A stretch of DNA of 64,000 nt. Source: Streptomyces capitiformicae (GTDB lineage: Bacteria > Actinomycetota > Actinomycetes > Streptomycetales > Streptomycetaceae). The notes under the pieces are model-generated. The model did no database searches. It had not been told where the DNA came from and saw nothing but the letters and a program-made list of their open reading frames with translations. The stretch spans positions 186,001 to 250,000 of the forward strand of contig NZ_CP022161.1 of assembly GCF_002214185.1 (NCBI RefSeq), written 5' to 3'. A program made the position numbers and the translations under genes. Of the stretch, positions 1 to 7,644 are shown piece after piece (the stretch's first letter is position 1; each line of letters begins with the position of its first letter).

Positions 1-332
1 GCATGGACCTGTTCTGCCCGGAGCAGGCGGACGAGGAACTGTCCTTCGTGCGCGAGTACGTACCGCCACCGCCCGGTCTGACCGCCGTCCCCGTCGACAT
101 GGCGCCGGGCGACGTCCTCTTCTTCAACGGCAGCCTGGTGCACGGCTCCCAGCCCAACCGCACCACCGACCGCTTCCGCCGCTCCTTCATCGGCCACTAT
201 GTGGGCCGCTCCACCGAGCGCATCGGGCGCTACTACGACACGCTGACGATGAGCGGCGAACCCGTCCCCCTGCCGGAGAGCGAGGGCGCGGGCCCGTGCG
301 GCACCGAGTTCGAGCCGGCGGGCGCTCACTGA
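1..332 (+). CDS. Phytanoyl-CoA dioxygenase (PhyH) family protein, 3' part only
   Basis: The last ~110 residues of a Fe(II)/2-oxoglutarate dioxygenase of the PhyH family; the gene begins upstream of the window. The visible segment GDVLFFNGSLVHGS, followed by PNRTTDRFRRSF, matches the second half of the jelly-roll core. His in LVHGS is the expected distal iron ligand and the Arg of the RRSF strand the expected 2-oxoglutarate carboxylate contact. The HxD half of the metal triad is outside the window, so activity and substrate cannot be judged. Family assignment is from the motif; the function of this member is unknown. Confidence 0.75.
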   Translation, partial: MDLFCPEQADEELSFVREYVPPPPGLTAVPVDMAPGDVLFFNGSLVHGSQPNRTTDRFRRSFIGHYVGRSTERIGRYYDTLTMSGEPVPLPESEGAGPCGTEFEPAGAH

Positions 333-355
333 CCGCCTGAGCCATGCCCACCGGA

Positions 356-1019
356 TCAGCCCAGTTCGAGCAGCCCACGCCGGACGGCCTCGGACACCGT
401 GCTCGCCCGGTTCTCCGTGCCCAGCTTGCGGTAGACGCGGACCAAGTGGGTCTTGATCGTCGCCTCGGTCAGGTACAGGGAGGCGGCGATCGCCCGGTTG
501 CTGTGGCCCCGGGCCAGCAGCCGTACGACCTGGATCTCCCGTTCGGTCAGGGCGGCTCCCGGATCGGCCAGGGGATCGGCGAGGTGTCCGGCCACCTCCG
601 GGGCGAGCGCCATGCCTCCACCGGCCGCGGCGCGCACGGCGCGGAACAGTTCCTCGGGCGGTCCCGCCTTGAGGATGTAACCGCGGGCTCCGGCCTCCAT
701 CGCCCGTACGACGTCGCCCTGGCTGCCGTAACTGGTGAGGACGACCACGGGTGTCCGGGGTGCCGACGGTGATGCGCCGGGTCGCGTCGAGGCCGTTCAC
801 ACGGTCGCCGGGGGCCGAGTCGTCCGTCAGCCGGAGGTCCATGAGGACCACGTCGGTGCGGAGCCGGGCGGCGAGGCGTACGGCCTCTTCGCCGTCGCCG
901 CTCTCGCTGATGACGTCGAAGCCGGGTTCGCCGGTGAGCAGGGCGCGCAGCCCGGCGCGTACGACGGCGTGGTCGTCCACGATCAGGACGCGGAGCGGCG
1001 TGGCGGGGGTGTGGGTCAC
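356..1019 (-). pseudogene. NarL/LuxR-type response regulator, frameshifted in the receiver domain
   Basis: Read from GTG 1019 the protein starts VTHTPATPLRVLIVDDHAVV and runs through a normal receiver half (acidic pocket DDH, phospho-acceptor in LMDLRL) to TVGTPDT. The frame then breaks near 749-756. The continuation in another frame, from about 748, is VVLTSYGSQGDVVRAMEAGARGYILK, then the LuxR HTH (LTEREIQVVRLLARGHSNRAIAASLY). Two bases appear to be missing (or one extra) in a C run, since the family reads TPVVVLTS there. The GTG start overlaps the stop of the upstream sensor-kinase remnant by GTGA, the usual kinase-regulator arrangement. Either a real inactivating mutation or a sequencing error in a homopolymer. 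Unrepaired, only a receiver-less C-terminal fragment could be made. Confidence 0.8.
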
Positions 1020-1941
1020 CGGGAGCCCGCCAGGGCGAGCGTGTTCAGGGGCAGGGTGGCGCGGGCGAGCGTGCCGTGTCCGGGTGCGCTGCGGATGGTG
1101 AGCGATCCGCCGAGGGCGCCGAGGCGCTCCCGGCCGGCGATCAGCCCGAGGCCGCGGTCGTTCGGCCTCGGGCTGATCGCCGACGCGACGTCGAACCCCC
1201 TGCCGTCGTCGCGTACCTCCACCGTGACCCTGGCGTCGTCGCGGTGGTCGAGAGTGACCCAGACGTGGCCGGCGCGGGCGTGTTCGCGGGGGTTGGCCAG
1301 GAGGCCCTGGGCGACGCGGAGCAGAGCGGCGGCGCCGGCCGGGAACAGTTCGCCGGGTTCGCCCTCGGTGCGGAACAACACCCGTGCGGGCGTGTCCGTG
1401 TCGCCGGCGCCGCCGGGACCGCGATCGCCGCTGTGCCGGACGACGTCGGCGCCATCACGGGCGCACAGGGAGCGCAGCGCGGCCGCGAGGTCGTCGTGCT
1501 GCAGTGCGGGCGGGGTGAGGTCGCGGATGGTGGTGCGGGTCTCGGCGAGGTTGGCGCCGAGCGCGTCCACGACCGTGCGGACCTGGGTCCTGGCGAGGTC
1601 CGGGCGGCGATCCCAGTCGCGGACCTTGCTGTAGTACACGACGACCGTCAGGTCGATGTCCGGGAAGCGGCTGCGGAAGGCATTGGCCATGAAGTCCTGC
1701 TGGGTGGAGGTGTCTCCGCCCGCGTAGATGACGAGCTTGCCGCCCTCGGCGACAGCGTCGCGGTACAGGTCGTCGAGCGAACGGGTCTCCTCGGCACCGG
1801 CCGAGAGGCCGGTACGGTCTGGCGTGCGCGCGGCGGGAGCGCGGCGGGAGCGGCCTGCGCGGCAGCGGTGGCGACGAGTCCGCCGAGGGCGGCGCCCGCT
1901 CCGGTGGTGAGGATGCGTCGCCTGCTGAAGTCGCGGGCCAC
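1016..1941 (-). pseudogene. Chimeric remnant: Tat-exported solute-binding protein N-terminus joined to sensor histidine kinase C-terminus
   Basis: From ATG 1941 there is a Tat signal (MARDFSRRRILTTGAGAALGG) typical of an ABC solute-binding protein. The frame shifts around 1815-1850 and the next frame reads TRSLDDLYRDAVAEGGKLVI, YAGGDTSTQQDFMANAF and RSRFPDIDLTVVVYYSK, the start of an iron-type binding protein. Near 1630-1645 it changes abruptly to LARTQVRTVVDALGANLAET, RTTIRDLTPPAL and an HATPase domain with DDGRGF and GLGL, the C-terminus of a NarL-partner kinase. The sensor region and H-box are missing. The simplest reading is a deletion that fused two neighbouring genes, plus a separate frameshift in the signal peptide. 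No functional product is expected, except perhaps a kinase ATPase fragment from ATG 1690. Confidence 0.78.
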
Positions 1942-2066
1942 GGGTGGGGGAAGTCCTTTCCGCGGCGTGACCTGTACGGCGTGATCTGTACTGCGTCGCC
2001 GCTACGACGGCGCCGCAAGTCTCCGGCCGGGAAGGGGGGCCCGCGTCGCCCGTATGCCGACGACCG

Positions 2067-2086
2067 GTTCAACCGTTCGGTTGAAC
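2067..2086. promoter_or_regulatory. Perfect 9-bp inverted repeat, operator or hairpin
   Basis: GTTCAACCG and CGGTTGAAC flank a TT centre. The repeat spans the stop codon of the flavoprotein gene and lies upstream of the binding-protein remnant on the minus strand. It resembles TetR-class operators but could equally act as a short terminator stem. No partner regulator is adjacent. Confidence 0.4.
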
Positions 2087-2617
2087 GCGGGTCCCCAGCA
2101 GTTCCAGGGCTCGTTCCCAGTGGAACTCCCGGCGCCCGCCGTCCTCTTGGGGCTCGCCGGAGTACGGGTCCCCGAACCTGACGCCCATGCCGCGCAGCCG
2201 CTCAAGGCTCGCGCGGTAGGCCGGGTGTACGGCCAGGGCGTCGGCGACACAGGGCAGTACGGCTATGGGGACGCCGAGGCCGTACGCCTCGCAGAGAGTG
2301 CCCAGGGCGAGGGTGTCGGATATGCCCGCGGCCCACTTGTTGACGGTGTTGAAGGTGGCGGGCGCGACCACGACGGCGTCCGGCGGCGGGAAGGGGCGCG
2401 GGTCGCCCGGCCGCCGCCAGGCGGAACGGATGGGGCGGCCGGTCTGCGCCTCGACGGCCGCCGTGTCGAAGAAGCCGCCCATGGCGACGGGCGTCGCGAT
2501 GACCCCGACCTCCCAGTCGCACTCCTGAGCCGCCGTGATCAGCTTGTTCACCTCGACGGCGATGCCGGCGGCGCAGACGACGACGTAGAGAAAGGGTTTC
2601 GTGGTCACCCGCCGCAC
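2069..2617 (-). CDS. Flavoprotein of the phosphopantothenoylcysteine decarboxylase (HFCD) fold
   Basis: 182 residues, single-domain HFCD flavoprotein. Recognisable are the N-terminal strand FLYVVVCAAGIAVEVNKLI and the FMN-pocket region VVVAPATFNTVNKWAAGISD, where the PATFNT-x-NK pattern matches this family. Members bind FMN and oxidatively decarboxylate peptidyl or pantothenoyl cysteines; the true CoaB partner domain is absent, so this is not a CoaBC. It lies 1 bp after the small LuxR gene, so the two are probably cotranscribed. GTG 2617 or the in-frame GTG 2608 (VTTKPFLYVV) could be the start. Exact substrate is unknown. Confidence 0.75.
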   Translation of the reverse strand: MRRVTTKPFLYVVVCAAGIAVEVNKLITAAQECDWEVGVIATPVAMGGFFDTAAVEAQTGRPIRSAWRRPGDPRPFPPPDAVVVAPATFNTVNKWAAGISDTLALGTLCEAYGLGVPIAVLPCVADALAVHPAYRASLERLRGMGVRFGDPYSGEPQEDGGRREFHWERALELLGTRVQPNG

Positions 2618-2618
2618 C

Positions 2619-3044
2619 CTACTGAACCGGGCTCAGCCTCCGGGTGGTCTCTTGTGTCCTCTCGACTGTTCTCTCGACGAAGCGTTCTACGTCCGCGGCG
2701 GTCGGCCGGAGCAGCCCGCCCCGTACGGCGAGGGCCGTGGCCTCGGCACGTGAGGCCGCGCCGGTCTTGCGCAGCAGGTGTTCGACGTGTGTGTGCACGG
2801 TACGCGGGGAGAGGAACAGCGCCTGCGCGATGGCCTGGTTGGTCTGGCCGGTGGCCGCCCTGGTGAGCACCTCCAGCTCACGCGGGCTGAGGCCGTACGG
2901 CAGCGGGACGGGCGCCTCGTGCACGAGGACCGCCTGGCGTACGACTTCGGCCGGGTCCAGCCCCGGGACGTCTATGGCCTCGTCGGCGACGAGCAGGCTC
3001 ATGCCGATGCGGGTGGCCGCCGCGATCTGGTGGTGGTCGAGCAC
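2619..3044 (-). CDS. Short LuxR-family transcriptional regulator
   Basis: 141 residues. The C-terminal half is a GerE/LuxR helix-turn-helix (LSPRELEVLTRAATGQTNQA, IAQALFLSPRTVHTHVEHLL). The N-terminal ~50 residues (HHQIAAATRIGMSLLVADEA) are too short for a receiver or autoinducer domain. GTG 3044 is preceded by GGGAGG at good spacing. It may be a stand-alone effector or the remains of a longer regulator. The flavoprotein gene follows immediately in the same operon, suggesting local control. Confidence 0.75.
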   Translation of the reverse strand: MLDHHQIAAATRIGMSLLVADEAIDVPGLDPAEVVRQAVLVHEAPVPLPYGLSPRELEVLTRAATGQTNQAIAQALFLSPRTVHTHVEHLLRKTGAASRAEATALAVRGGLLRPTAADVERFVERTVERTQETTRRLSPVQ

Positions 3045-3255
3045 ACGAGCCTCCCGGGCCGGCCCGAGACCATGCAGGTCTTTTGGGTCCTAACAATATG
3101 GCCCCGGCGATGAGTGGCAAGACATTCACCGATCCGTGACGCCGGGTTGGCCGGGCTGTGGTGCAGCCGTCCGCCGGCCTGTGGCGCAGGCGGCCGATGG
3201 GACATGGTTCAGCGGGCCGGCCGGGAGGGCGCGGGTCCGCCGGGGGTGCCGGGCG

Positions 3256-3457
3256 GGACGCGGGAGTACGCGCGGGTACCGGACCGGACGCGGGAGTACG
3301 CGCGGGTACCGGACCGGACGCGGGAATACGCGCGGGTACCGGACCGGACGCGGGAATACGCGCGGGTACCGGACCGGACGCGGGAATACGCGCGGGTACC
3401 GGACCGGACGCGGGAATACGCGCGGGTACCGGACCGGACGCGGGAGTACGCGCGGGT
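3256..3457. repeat. 30-bp tandem repeat array, about 6.7 copies
   Basis: Six complete 30-bp units begin at 3256, 3286, 3316, 3346, 3376 and 3406, and a partial copy at 3436. Each contains the core CGCGGGTACCGGACC after GGACGCGGGAGTACG. The only variation is GAG versus GAA at one site: copies 1, 2 and 7 have G, copies 3-6 have A. Because 30 is divisible by three, all frames stay open and give decapeptide repeats such as TREYARVPDR. No start or RBS supports translation. It reads as a minisatellite that expanded by slippage or unequal crossing-over. Confidence 0.9.
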
Positions 3458-3471
3458 CGTGACCCAGCGGT

Positions 3472-3630
3472 CTGGCCGACCGGGGCGCACGGGGCCGCCG
3501 GGTCGTGGCACAGTGGCCTGGCCGACCGGGGCGCACGGGTCCCGCCGGGTCAACGCCCAGACGTCCACCCGGCCGTGACACACCAGTCCGCCGGGTCAAC
3601 GCCCAGACGTCCACCCGGCCGTGACACACC
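3472..3630. repeat. 46-bp period degenerate repeats next to the 30-bp array
   Basis: CTGGCCGACCGGGGCGCACG occurs at 3472 and again at 3518. The 43-bp segment 3542-3584 recurs exactly at 3588-3630; both pairs are 46 bp apart. This is a second minisatellite of different period, directly following the 30-bp array and filling the gap between the LuxR gene and the amidohydrolase remnant. Nothing else is recognisable between 3120 and 3660. Confidence 0.85.
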
Positions 3631-3665
3631 GGCCCGCCCAACCCTGGCCCAGCCATCTGACTGAC

Positions 3666-3831
3666 ATGACGCAACGATCCGCCGAACTCCACTCGCGCGG
3701 CATCACCAGCTACACAGAGCCCGGCCTCGGCCCCGGCGGCTCCGAAACTGCTGGATCTGGACCCTCGTGACATCACTCGGGTCGAGGTCGACATGACGGT
3801 GTTCGACGGCGGGGTCGTCTTCGAGCGCTGA
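3666..3831 (+). pseudogene. Amidohydrolase (YtcJ-like) remnant with internal deletion and frameshift
   Basis: From ATG 3666 the translation is MTQRSAELHSRGITSYTEPG followed by LGPGG, a fragment like the middle of an amidohydrolase-3 family enzyme. After a frame change near 3740-3755 the sequence reads LLDLDPRDITRVEVDMTVFD then GGVVFER and stop at 3831, which resembles the terminal metal-dependent hydrolase strand (VxxTVxGGxxVF). The several hundred residues that should carry the metal ligands are gone. This is best explained as the scar of a deleted gene. Confidence 0.65.
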
Positions 3832-3850
3832 GCGTCCGCGGGACCTCCGT

Positions 3851-3885
3851 ACAATTTGAGTCCGAACGACCAATTGTCCGAACGA
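3851..3885. promoter_or_regulatory. Probable MarR operator: direct and inverted repeat
   Basis: ACAATT at 3851 and AATTGT at 3872 form an inverted repeat. TCCGAACGA occurs twice, at 3861 and 3877, one after each arm. The block sits just upstream of GTG 3901 of the MarR gene, where an autoregulatory site is expected. It also overlaps the TTG at 3856, which argues against starting the gene there. Confidence 0.5.
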
Positions 3886-3900
3886 ACGAGGGGGCGGCCC

Positions 3901-4473
3901 GTGCCCGGCCAACGATCCATCACCGAAGCCGAGAAGCTCGCCGCGGCGAAGCTCGGGGGCTTTCCGATCCGCCGGGAGCAGATGGCCGCGGTGGCGAACA
4001 TCTACCGGGCCGCCTCGGCGGTACGGCAGCACCTGGAGAACTCCGTGCTGCGCGGCTCCGACCTCACCTGGACCGCCTTCGTGGTGCTGTGGGTCGTCTG
4101 GGTGTGGGGCGAGTCCGAGACCCGGCACGTGGCGGAGGAGGCCGGTATCTCCAAGGGCACGCTCACGGGCGTGGCGCGAACCCTGGAGTCGCGTGGCCTG
4201 CTGCGGCGGTCCGACCACCCCACCGACGGCCGGCTGGTCCTGCTGGCGCTCACCGACCAGGGCGAGGAGCTGATGCGGCGGGTGTTCCCGGAGTTCAACG
4301 AGGAGGAGGCGTTCGTCACCGCGGGGCTGAGCGACGCCGAGTGCCGGAGCCTCGCGGAGGGGCTCCGCACGGTCGTGCTCCAGGTCGAGGAGCACGGCGA
4401 GGAGCGCCGCCGGACCCTGCTGAACGGCGCCGAGCCCGCACCGCGCCGCAGCGGTCGCCGCCCGAAGGCCTGA
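3901..4473 (+). CDS. MarR-family transcriptional regulator
   Basis: 190 residues from GTG 3901, chosen over TTG 3856 because GAGGGGG lies 6-8 bp upstream and the TTG falls inside repeat sequence. A winged helix is visible (ETRHVAEEAGISKGTLTGVA, RTLESRGLLRRSDHPTDGRL, VLLALTDQGEEL), with N-terminal and C-terminal dimerisation helices. It converges on the catabolic operon ending with the gamma-glutamyl hydrolase and is the nearest regulator to that cluster. A role in sensing an aromatic ligand is therefore plausible but not shown. The C-terminus ends with a basic tail (RRSGRRPKA). Confidence 0.85.
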   Translation: MPGQRSITEAEKLAAAKLGGFPIRREQMAAVANIYRAASAVRQHLENSVLRGSDLTWTAFVVLWVVWVWGESETRHVAEEAGISKGTLTGVARTLESRGLLRRSDHPTDGRLVLLALTDQGEELMRRVFPEFNEEEAFVTAGLSDAECRSLAEGLRTVVLQVEEHGEERRRTLLNGAEPAPRRSGRRPKA

Positions 4474-4479
4474 TCCGCC

Positions 4480-4503
4480 GCACGGCGCGCGGGCGCGCGG
4501 TGC
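4480..4503. terminator. Bidirectional terminator-like hairpin between convergent genes
   Basis: GCACGGCGCGC and GCGCGCGGTGC form an 11-bp stem with one mismatch around a short GG-type loop, in the 41-bp gap between the MarR gene and the end of the minus-strand operon. Confidence 0.55.
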
Positions 4504-4514
4504 AACTGCCTTGG

Positions 4515-5258
4515 TCAGCCGCCGTGTTCCCGGGCCGCCGCCACGAACGCGTCGAACAGCCCCTGCTGGGCCGGGTCCTCGTGAGCGGTGTCCTCGGGGT
4601 GCCACTGGACGGCGGTGAACCAGCCCCGGGCGCCCGGAAGTTCGAGCCCCTCGGCGGTGCCGTCGGCGGCCCGGGCGGTGATCGTGAGGCCGGTACCGAG
4701 ATCGGCCACCCGCTGGTGGTGATAACAGGACGCCTCGGCCTTCGCCCCGGCGGTGGCCCGCTCCAGCAGGGTGCCGCGCTGGATCGCCACCGGGTGGACG
4801 ACGTGCCGGTGCTCCCGCTCCGGACCGCCCATGTCCTGTTCCAGGGTGCCGCCGAGGGCGACGTTGACGACCTGGAGGCCCCGACAGATCGCCAGCAGTG
4901 GCAGGCCCGAATCCAGTGCGCGGCGGGCGACTTCCAGGTCGAAGGCGTCCTGAAGGTCGTCGACGTCGTAGACGGTCTCGTGCACCCCGGCAGCGCCGTA
5001 GCGGTGCGGGGCGAGGTCGCCGCCGCCGGGGAGCAGGACGCCGTCGAAGCGGGCGAGACGGGCAGCCACGTCGGCGCCCTCGGGGTCGGCCGGATGGACG
5101 GTCGCCGGCTCACCCCCGGCTCGCCAGACGGCGTCGATCAGCGCACGGGCGTTGACCTCGGCGGCGTACCGCAGCGCGGAGGTCGTCGCGGAGAAGCGGG
5201 CGGGGATGGCGATCAGCGGCCGTACAGAGGTGTGACCAGTGGGTTCGCGGTGGCTCAC
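4515..5258 (-). CDS. Gamma-glutamyl hydrolase, PuuD-like class-I glutamine amidotransferase (peptidase C26)
   Basis: 247 residues from GTG 5258, whose GTGA overlaps the stop of the aldehyde dehydrogenase upstream. It has the class-I GATase triad: nucleophile Cys125 in LLAICRGLQVVN, and His220/Glu222 in AVQWHPED. GGGD at 78-81 starts the oxyanion region. PuuD hydrolyses 4-(gamma-glutamylamino)butanoate to GABA and glutamate. Here it ends an operon divergent from a glutamine-synthetase-like ligase, so it most likely removes the glutamyl group that the ligase installs. The true acyl-amide substrate is unknown; AtdA2 of aniline degradation is a comparable partner. Confidence 0.85.
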   Translation of the reverse strand: MSHREPTGHTSVRPLIAIPARFSATTSALRYAAEVNARALIDAVWRAGGEPATVHPADPEGADVAARLARFDGVLLPGGGDLAPHRYGAAGVHETVYDVDDLQDAFDLEVARRALDSGLPLLAICRGLQVVNVALGGTLEQDMGGPEREHRHVVHPVAIQRGTLLERATAGAKAEASCYHHQRVADLGTGLTITARAADGTAEGLELPGARGWFTAVQWHPEDTAHEDPAQQGLFDAFVAAAREHGG

Positions 5259-6745
5259 AGCTGGATCCAGGTGGTCTTGAGCTCGGTGTACTTCTCCAGG
5301 GCGTGGGCGGACTTGTCCCGTCCGTTGCCCGACTGCTTCATGCCGCCGAAGGGGACGGTGAGGTCGCCTTCCTCGTAGCAGTTGACCCAGACGGTTCCGG
5401 CCTTCAGCGCTCGGGCGACCTGGTGGGCGGTGGACAGGTCGGCGGTCCACAGGCCCGCGGCGAGGCCGTACTCGGTGTCGTTGGCCAGTCGTACCGCCTC
5501 GTCGAGGTCGTCGAAGGCGAGGACGGAGAGAACCGGTCCGAAGATCTCCTCGCGGGCCAGCCGCATGCCGGGGTCCACGTGGTCGAAGACGGTCGGCTCC
5601 AGGAAGCTGCCGCCGGTGTCGGTGAGGGTGCGTGAGCCGCCCGTGAGCAGCCTCGCGCCCTCCGCCAGGCCTGTGCCGATGTGCTCCCGTACGCGCGTGA
5701 GGTGGTCCTCGCCGACCAGGGCGCCCATTTCGGTGGCCGGGACGAGCGGGTCGCCGACGCGCAGTTCGCGGGCCCGGCGTACGACGGCCTCGGTGACCTG
5801 TTCGGCGATGGAGGAGTGGACCAGGAGCCGGGAGGGGGCCGTGCACATCTCGCCCTGGTTGAAGAAGATGCCCCAGGCGGCGGTGGCGGCGGCCTTGTCC
5901 AGGTCCGGGGCGTCCGGGAGGACGATGTTGGGTGACTTGCCGCCCAGCTCCAGCCAGACGCGCTTGAGGTTGGAGTCGGCCGAGTAGCGGAGGAAGTGGC
6001 GGCCCACGGCGGTGGAGCCGGTGAAGGCCAGGACGTCCAGGTCGGGGTGGAGCCCGAGGGCCCGGCCCGCCACCGGCCCCTTGCCGTTCACGACGTTGAG
6101 CACGCCCGGCGGCAGCCCGGCCTGCGTCGCGAGGCGGCCGAGGAGGAGGGCCGACAGAGGTGAGTTCTCGGATGGTTTCAGGACCACCGTGCAGCCGGCG
6201 GCCAGCGCGGGCGCGACCTTCCAACTCGCCAAGGTGAGGGGGAAGTTCCAGGGCACGACGGCGCCGACCACACCGGCCGGTTCCCGGGTGACGAGGGCGA
6301 GGGCGTCCCGCGCGGTGTGCGGGGACTCGTCGGTGAGTTTGTCGGCGAGCTGGCCGTACCAGCGGAAGGTGTTGATAGCGGCGCGCAGTTCGATGCCGTA
6401 CGCGTCCGTGATGGGTTTGCCCATCTCCAGGCTCACGGCCAGGGCCAGTGACTCCCGCTGTTCTTCGAGCAGTTCGGCGAGGCGCAGCAGGATCCGGCCG
6501 CGCTCGGCGGGTGCCAGGCGCGGCCAGGGTCCGGCGTCGAAGGCCCGGCGGGCGGCGGCCACGGCCGCGTCGATCTCGGCGGGCCCTGCGTCGGCGACCT
6601 CGGCGACGGCCCGGCCGTCGCGTGGTGAGACGACGGCGAAGGTTCCGCCGCCACCCGGTTCACCGGCGCCGTCGATGTGGTGCGCGCCGGGTATCACGAG
6701 CGCCTCGGCGCGGCGGAGCCACTCGTCGTGGGTGGCGGCGGGCAT
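5255..6745 (-). CDS. NAD(P)-dependent aldehyde dehydrogenase (PuuC-like)
   Basis: 496 residues from ATG 6745, which has GGAGG upstream; a longer in-frame extension has no RBS. ALDH signatures: VVPWNFPLTLASWKVAPALA, catalytic Glu in LELGGKSPNIVL, nucleophile Cys in FFNQGEMCTAPSRLLV, and [11 protein letters not shown]. It oxidises an aldehyde to the acid. The neighbouring gamma-glutamyl hydrolase makes a gamma-glutamyl-aminoaldehyde a likely substrate, as in the Puu pathway. It lies 43 bp downstream of the HpaG-like gene in the same minus-strand operon. Confidence 0.85.
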   Translation of the reverse strand: MPAATHDEWLRRAEALVIPGAHHIDGAGEPGGGGTFAVVSPRDGRAVAEVADAGPAEIDAAVAAARRAFDAGPWPRLAPAERGRILLRLAELLEEQRESLALAVSLEMGKPITDAYGIELRAAINTFRWYGQLADKLTDESPHTARDALALVTREPAGVVGAVVPWNFPLTLASWKVAPALAAGCTVVLKPSENSPLSALLLGRLATQAGLPPGVLNVVNGKGPVAGRALGLHPDLDVLAFTGSTAVGRHFLRYSADSNLKRVWLELGGKSPNIVLPDAPDLDKAAATAAWGIFFNQGEMCTAPSRLLVHSSIAEQVTEAVVRRARELRVGDPLVPATEMGALVGEDHLTRVREHIGTGLAEGARLLTGGSRTLTDTGGSFLEPTVFDHVDPGMRLAREEIFGPVLSVLAFDDLDEAVRLANDTEYGLAAGLWTADLSTAHQVARALKAGTVWVNCYEEGDLTVPFGGMKQSGNGRDKSAHALEKYTELKTTWIQL

Positions 6746-6788
6746 GGGGACCTCCAGAGCAAGTCGGTTGTACGAGTCGGAGCACAGC

Positions 6789-7634
6789 TCAGCGACGCGG
6801 CGCCCTGACGCCGCGGAACTCCCAGTCGCCGCCGAGCGCGGTGGACAGGACCTCCTCGGACTCGGTGGGCTGGGCGCCCACGTCGGTCCGGACCGGGGTC
6901 GGGCCGGTGACAATGCGGTTGGTGAGCCGGCCGAGGCCCTCGACCTCCACCTCGACGACGTCACCCGGCTGGACGGGACGGGAGTTGGCGGGGGTGCCGG
7001 ACAGCAGCACGTCGCCCGGGTGCAGGGTGATCGTGCGGGCGATGTCGGCGACGAGGTAGTGCATGTCCCACTTCATCTCGTCCGTCGAACCGTCCTGGAC
7101 GACCTCGCCGTTGACATACGTCCGCAGCCGCTTGCCGTGGAAGTCCCAGTCGGTGACCAGGCCGGGGCCGAGCGGGCAGAGGGTGTCGGAGCCCTTGACC
7201 CGGAGCATGGAGCCGGCGTCGGTGTCGCGGAAGTCGTGCAGGCCGTAGTCGTTGGCGACCGTGTAGCCGGCGATGTACTCCCCCGCCTCGTCCGGGGCGA
7301 TGTTCCGCGCCGTCTTCCCGATGACAATGGCCACCTCACCCTCGTAGTTGAGCCACTTGCAGCCCTCGGGGCGCACGATGGCCCCGTTGTGCGCGTTGAG
7401 GGCGGAGGTGGGCTTGTGGAAGTAGGTCGGGGTGTCGGGGAGGTCGATCCGGAACTCGTCGACGCGGCTGCGGTGGTTGAGGTGGACCGCGATCACCTTG
7501 GACGGCACGACCGGCGGCAGGTGGTGCGCCTCCTCGGTCTTCACGCGGCGGCCGTCCCCGGCGACGAGTTCGTCCCCGTCGACGGTGACCTGGACGACCG
7601 CGCCGTCGAGGAGGATGCGGCGGTATTCGGGCAT
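6789..7634 (-). CDS. Fumarylacetoacetate hydrolase family isomerase/decarboxylase (HpaG-like)
   Basis: 281 residues from ATG 7634. It carries the FAH fold metal-site signatures: YEGEVAIVIGKTARN, YTVANDYGLHDFRD and GDVLLSGTPANSRPVQPGD. This family includes 2-hydroxyhepta-2,4-dienedioate isomerase / OPET decarboxylase of homoprotocatechuate meta-cleavage. Position directly after the extradiol dioxygenase (10-bp gap) and semialdehyde dehydrogenase supports that step. A single domain is present, unlike the duplicated E. coli HpaG. Confidence 0.85.
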   Translation of the reverse strand: MPEYRRILLDGAVVQVTVDGDELVAGDGRRVKTEEAHHLPPVVPSKVIAVHLNHRSRVDEFRIDLPDTPTYFHKPTSALNAHNGAIVRPEGCKWLNYEGEVAIVIGKTARNIAPDEAGEYIAGYTVANDYGLHDFRDTDAGSMLRVKGSDTLCPLGPGLVTDWDFHGKRLRTYVNGEVVQDGSTDEMKWDMHYLVADIARTITLHPGDVLLSGTPANSRPVQPGDVVEVEVEGLGRLTNRIVTGPTPVRTDVGAQPTESEEVLSTALGGDWEFRGVRAPRR

Positions 7635-7644
7635 GGCAGGACTC

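Noticed and set aside
3256..3457. CRISPR array
   Set aside because: The 30-bp units are contiguous with no spacers, and no cas genes are present.
3114..3578. Repetitive protein (TREYARVPDR repeats) encoded by the 30-bp array
   Set aside because: The repeat length keeps all frames open on both strands; no RBS, no flanking domain, and composition unlike its neighbours.
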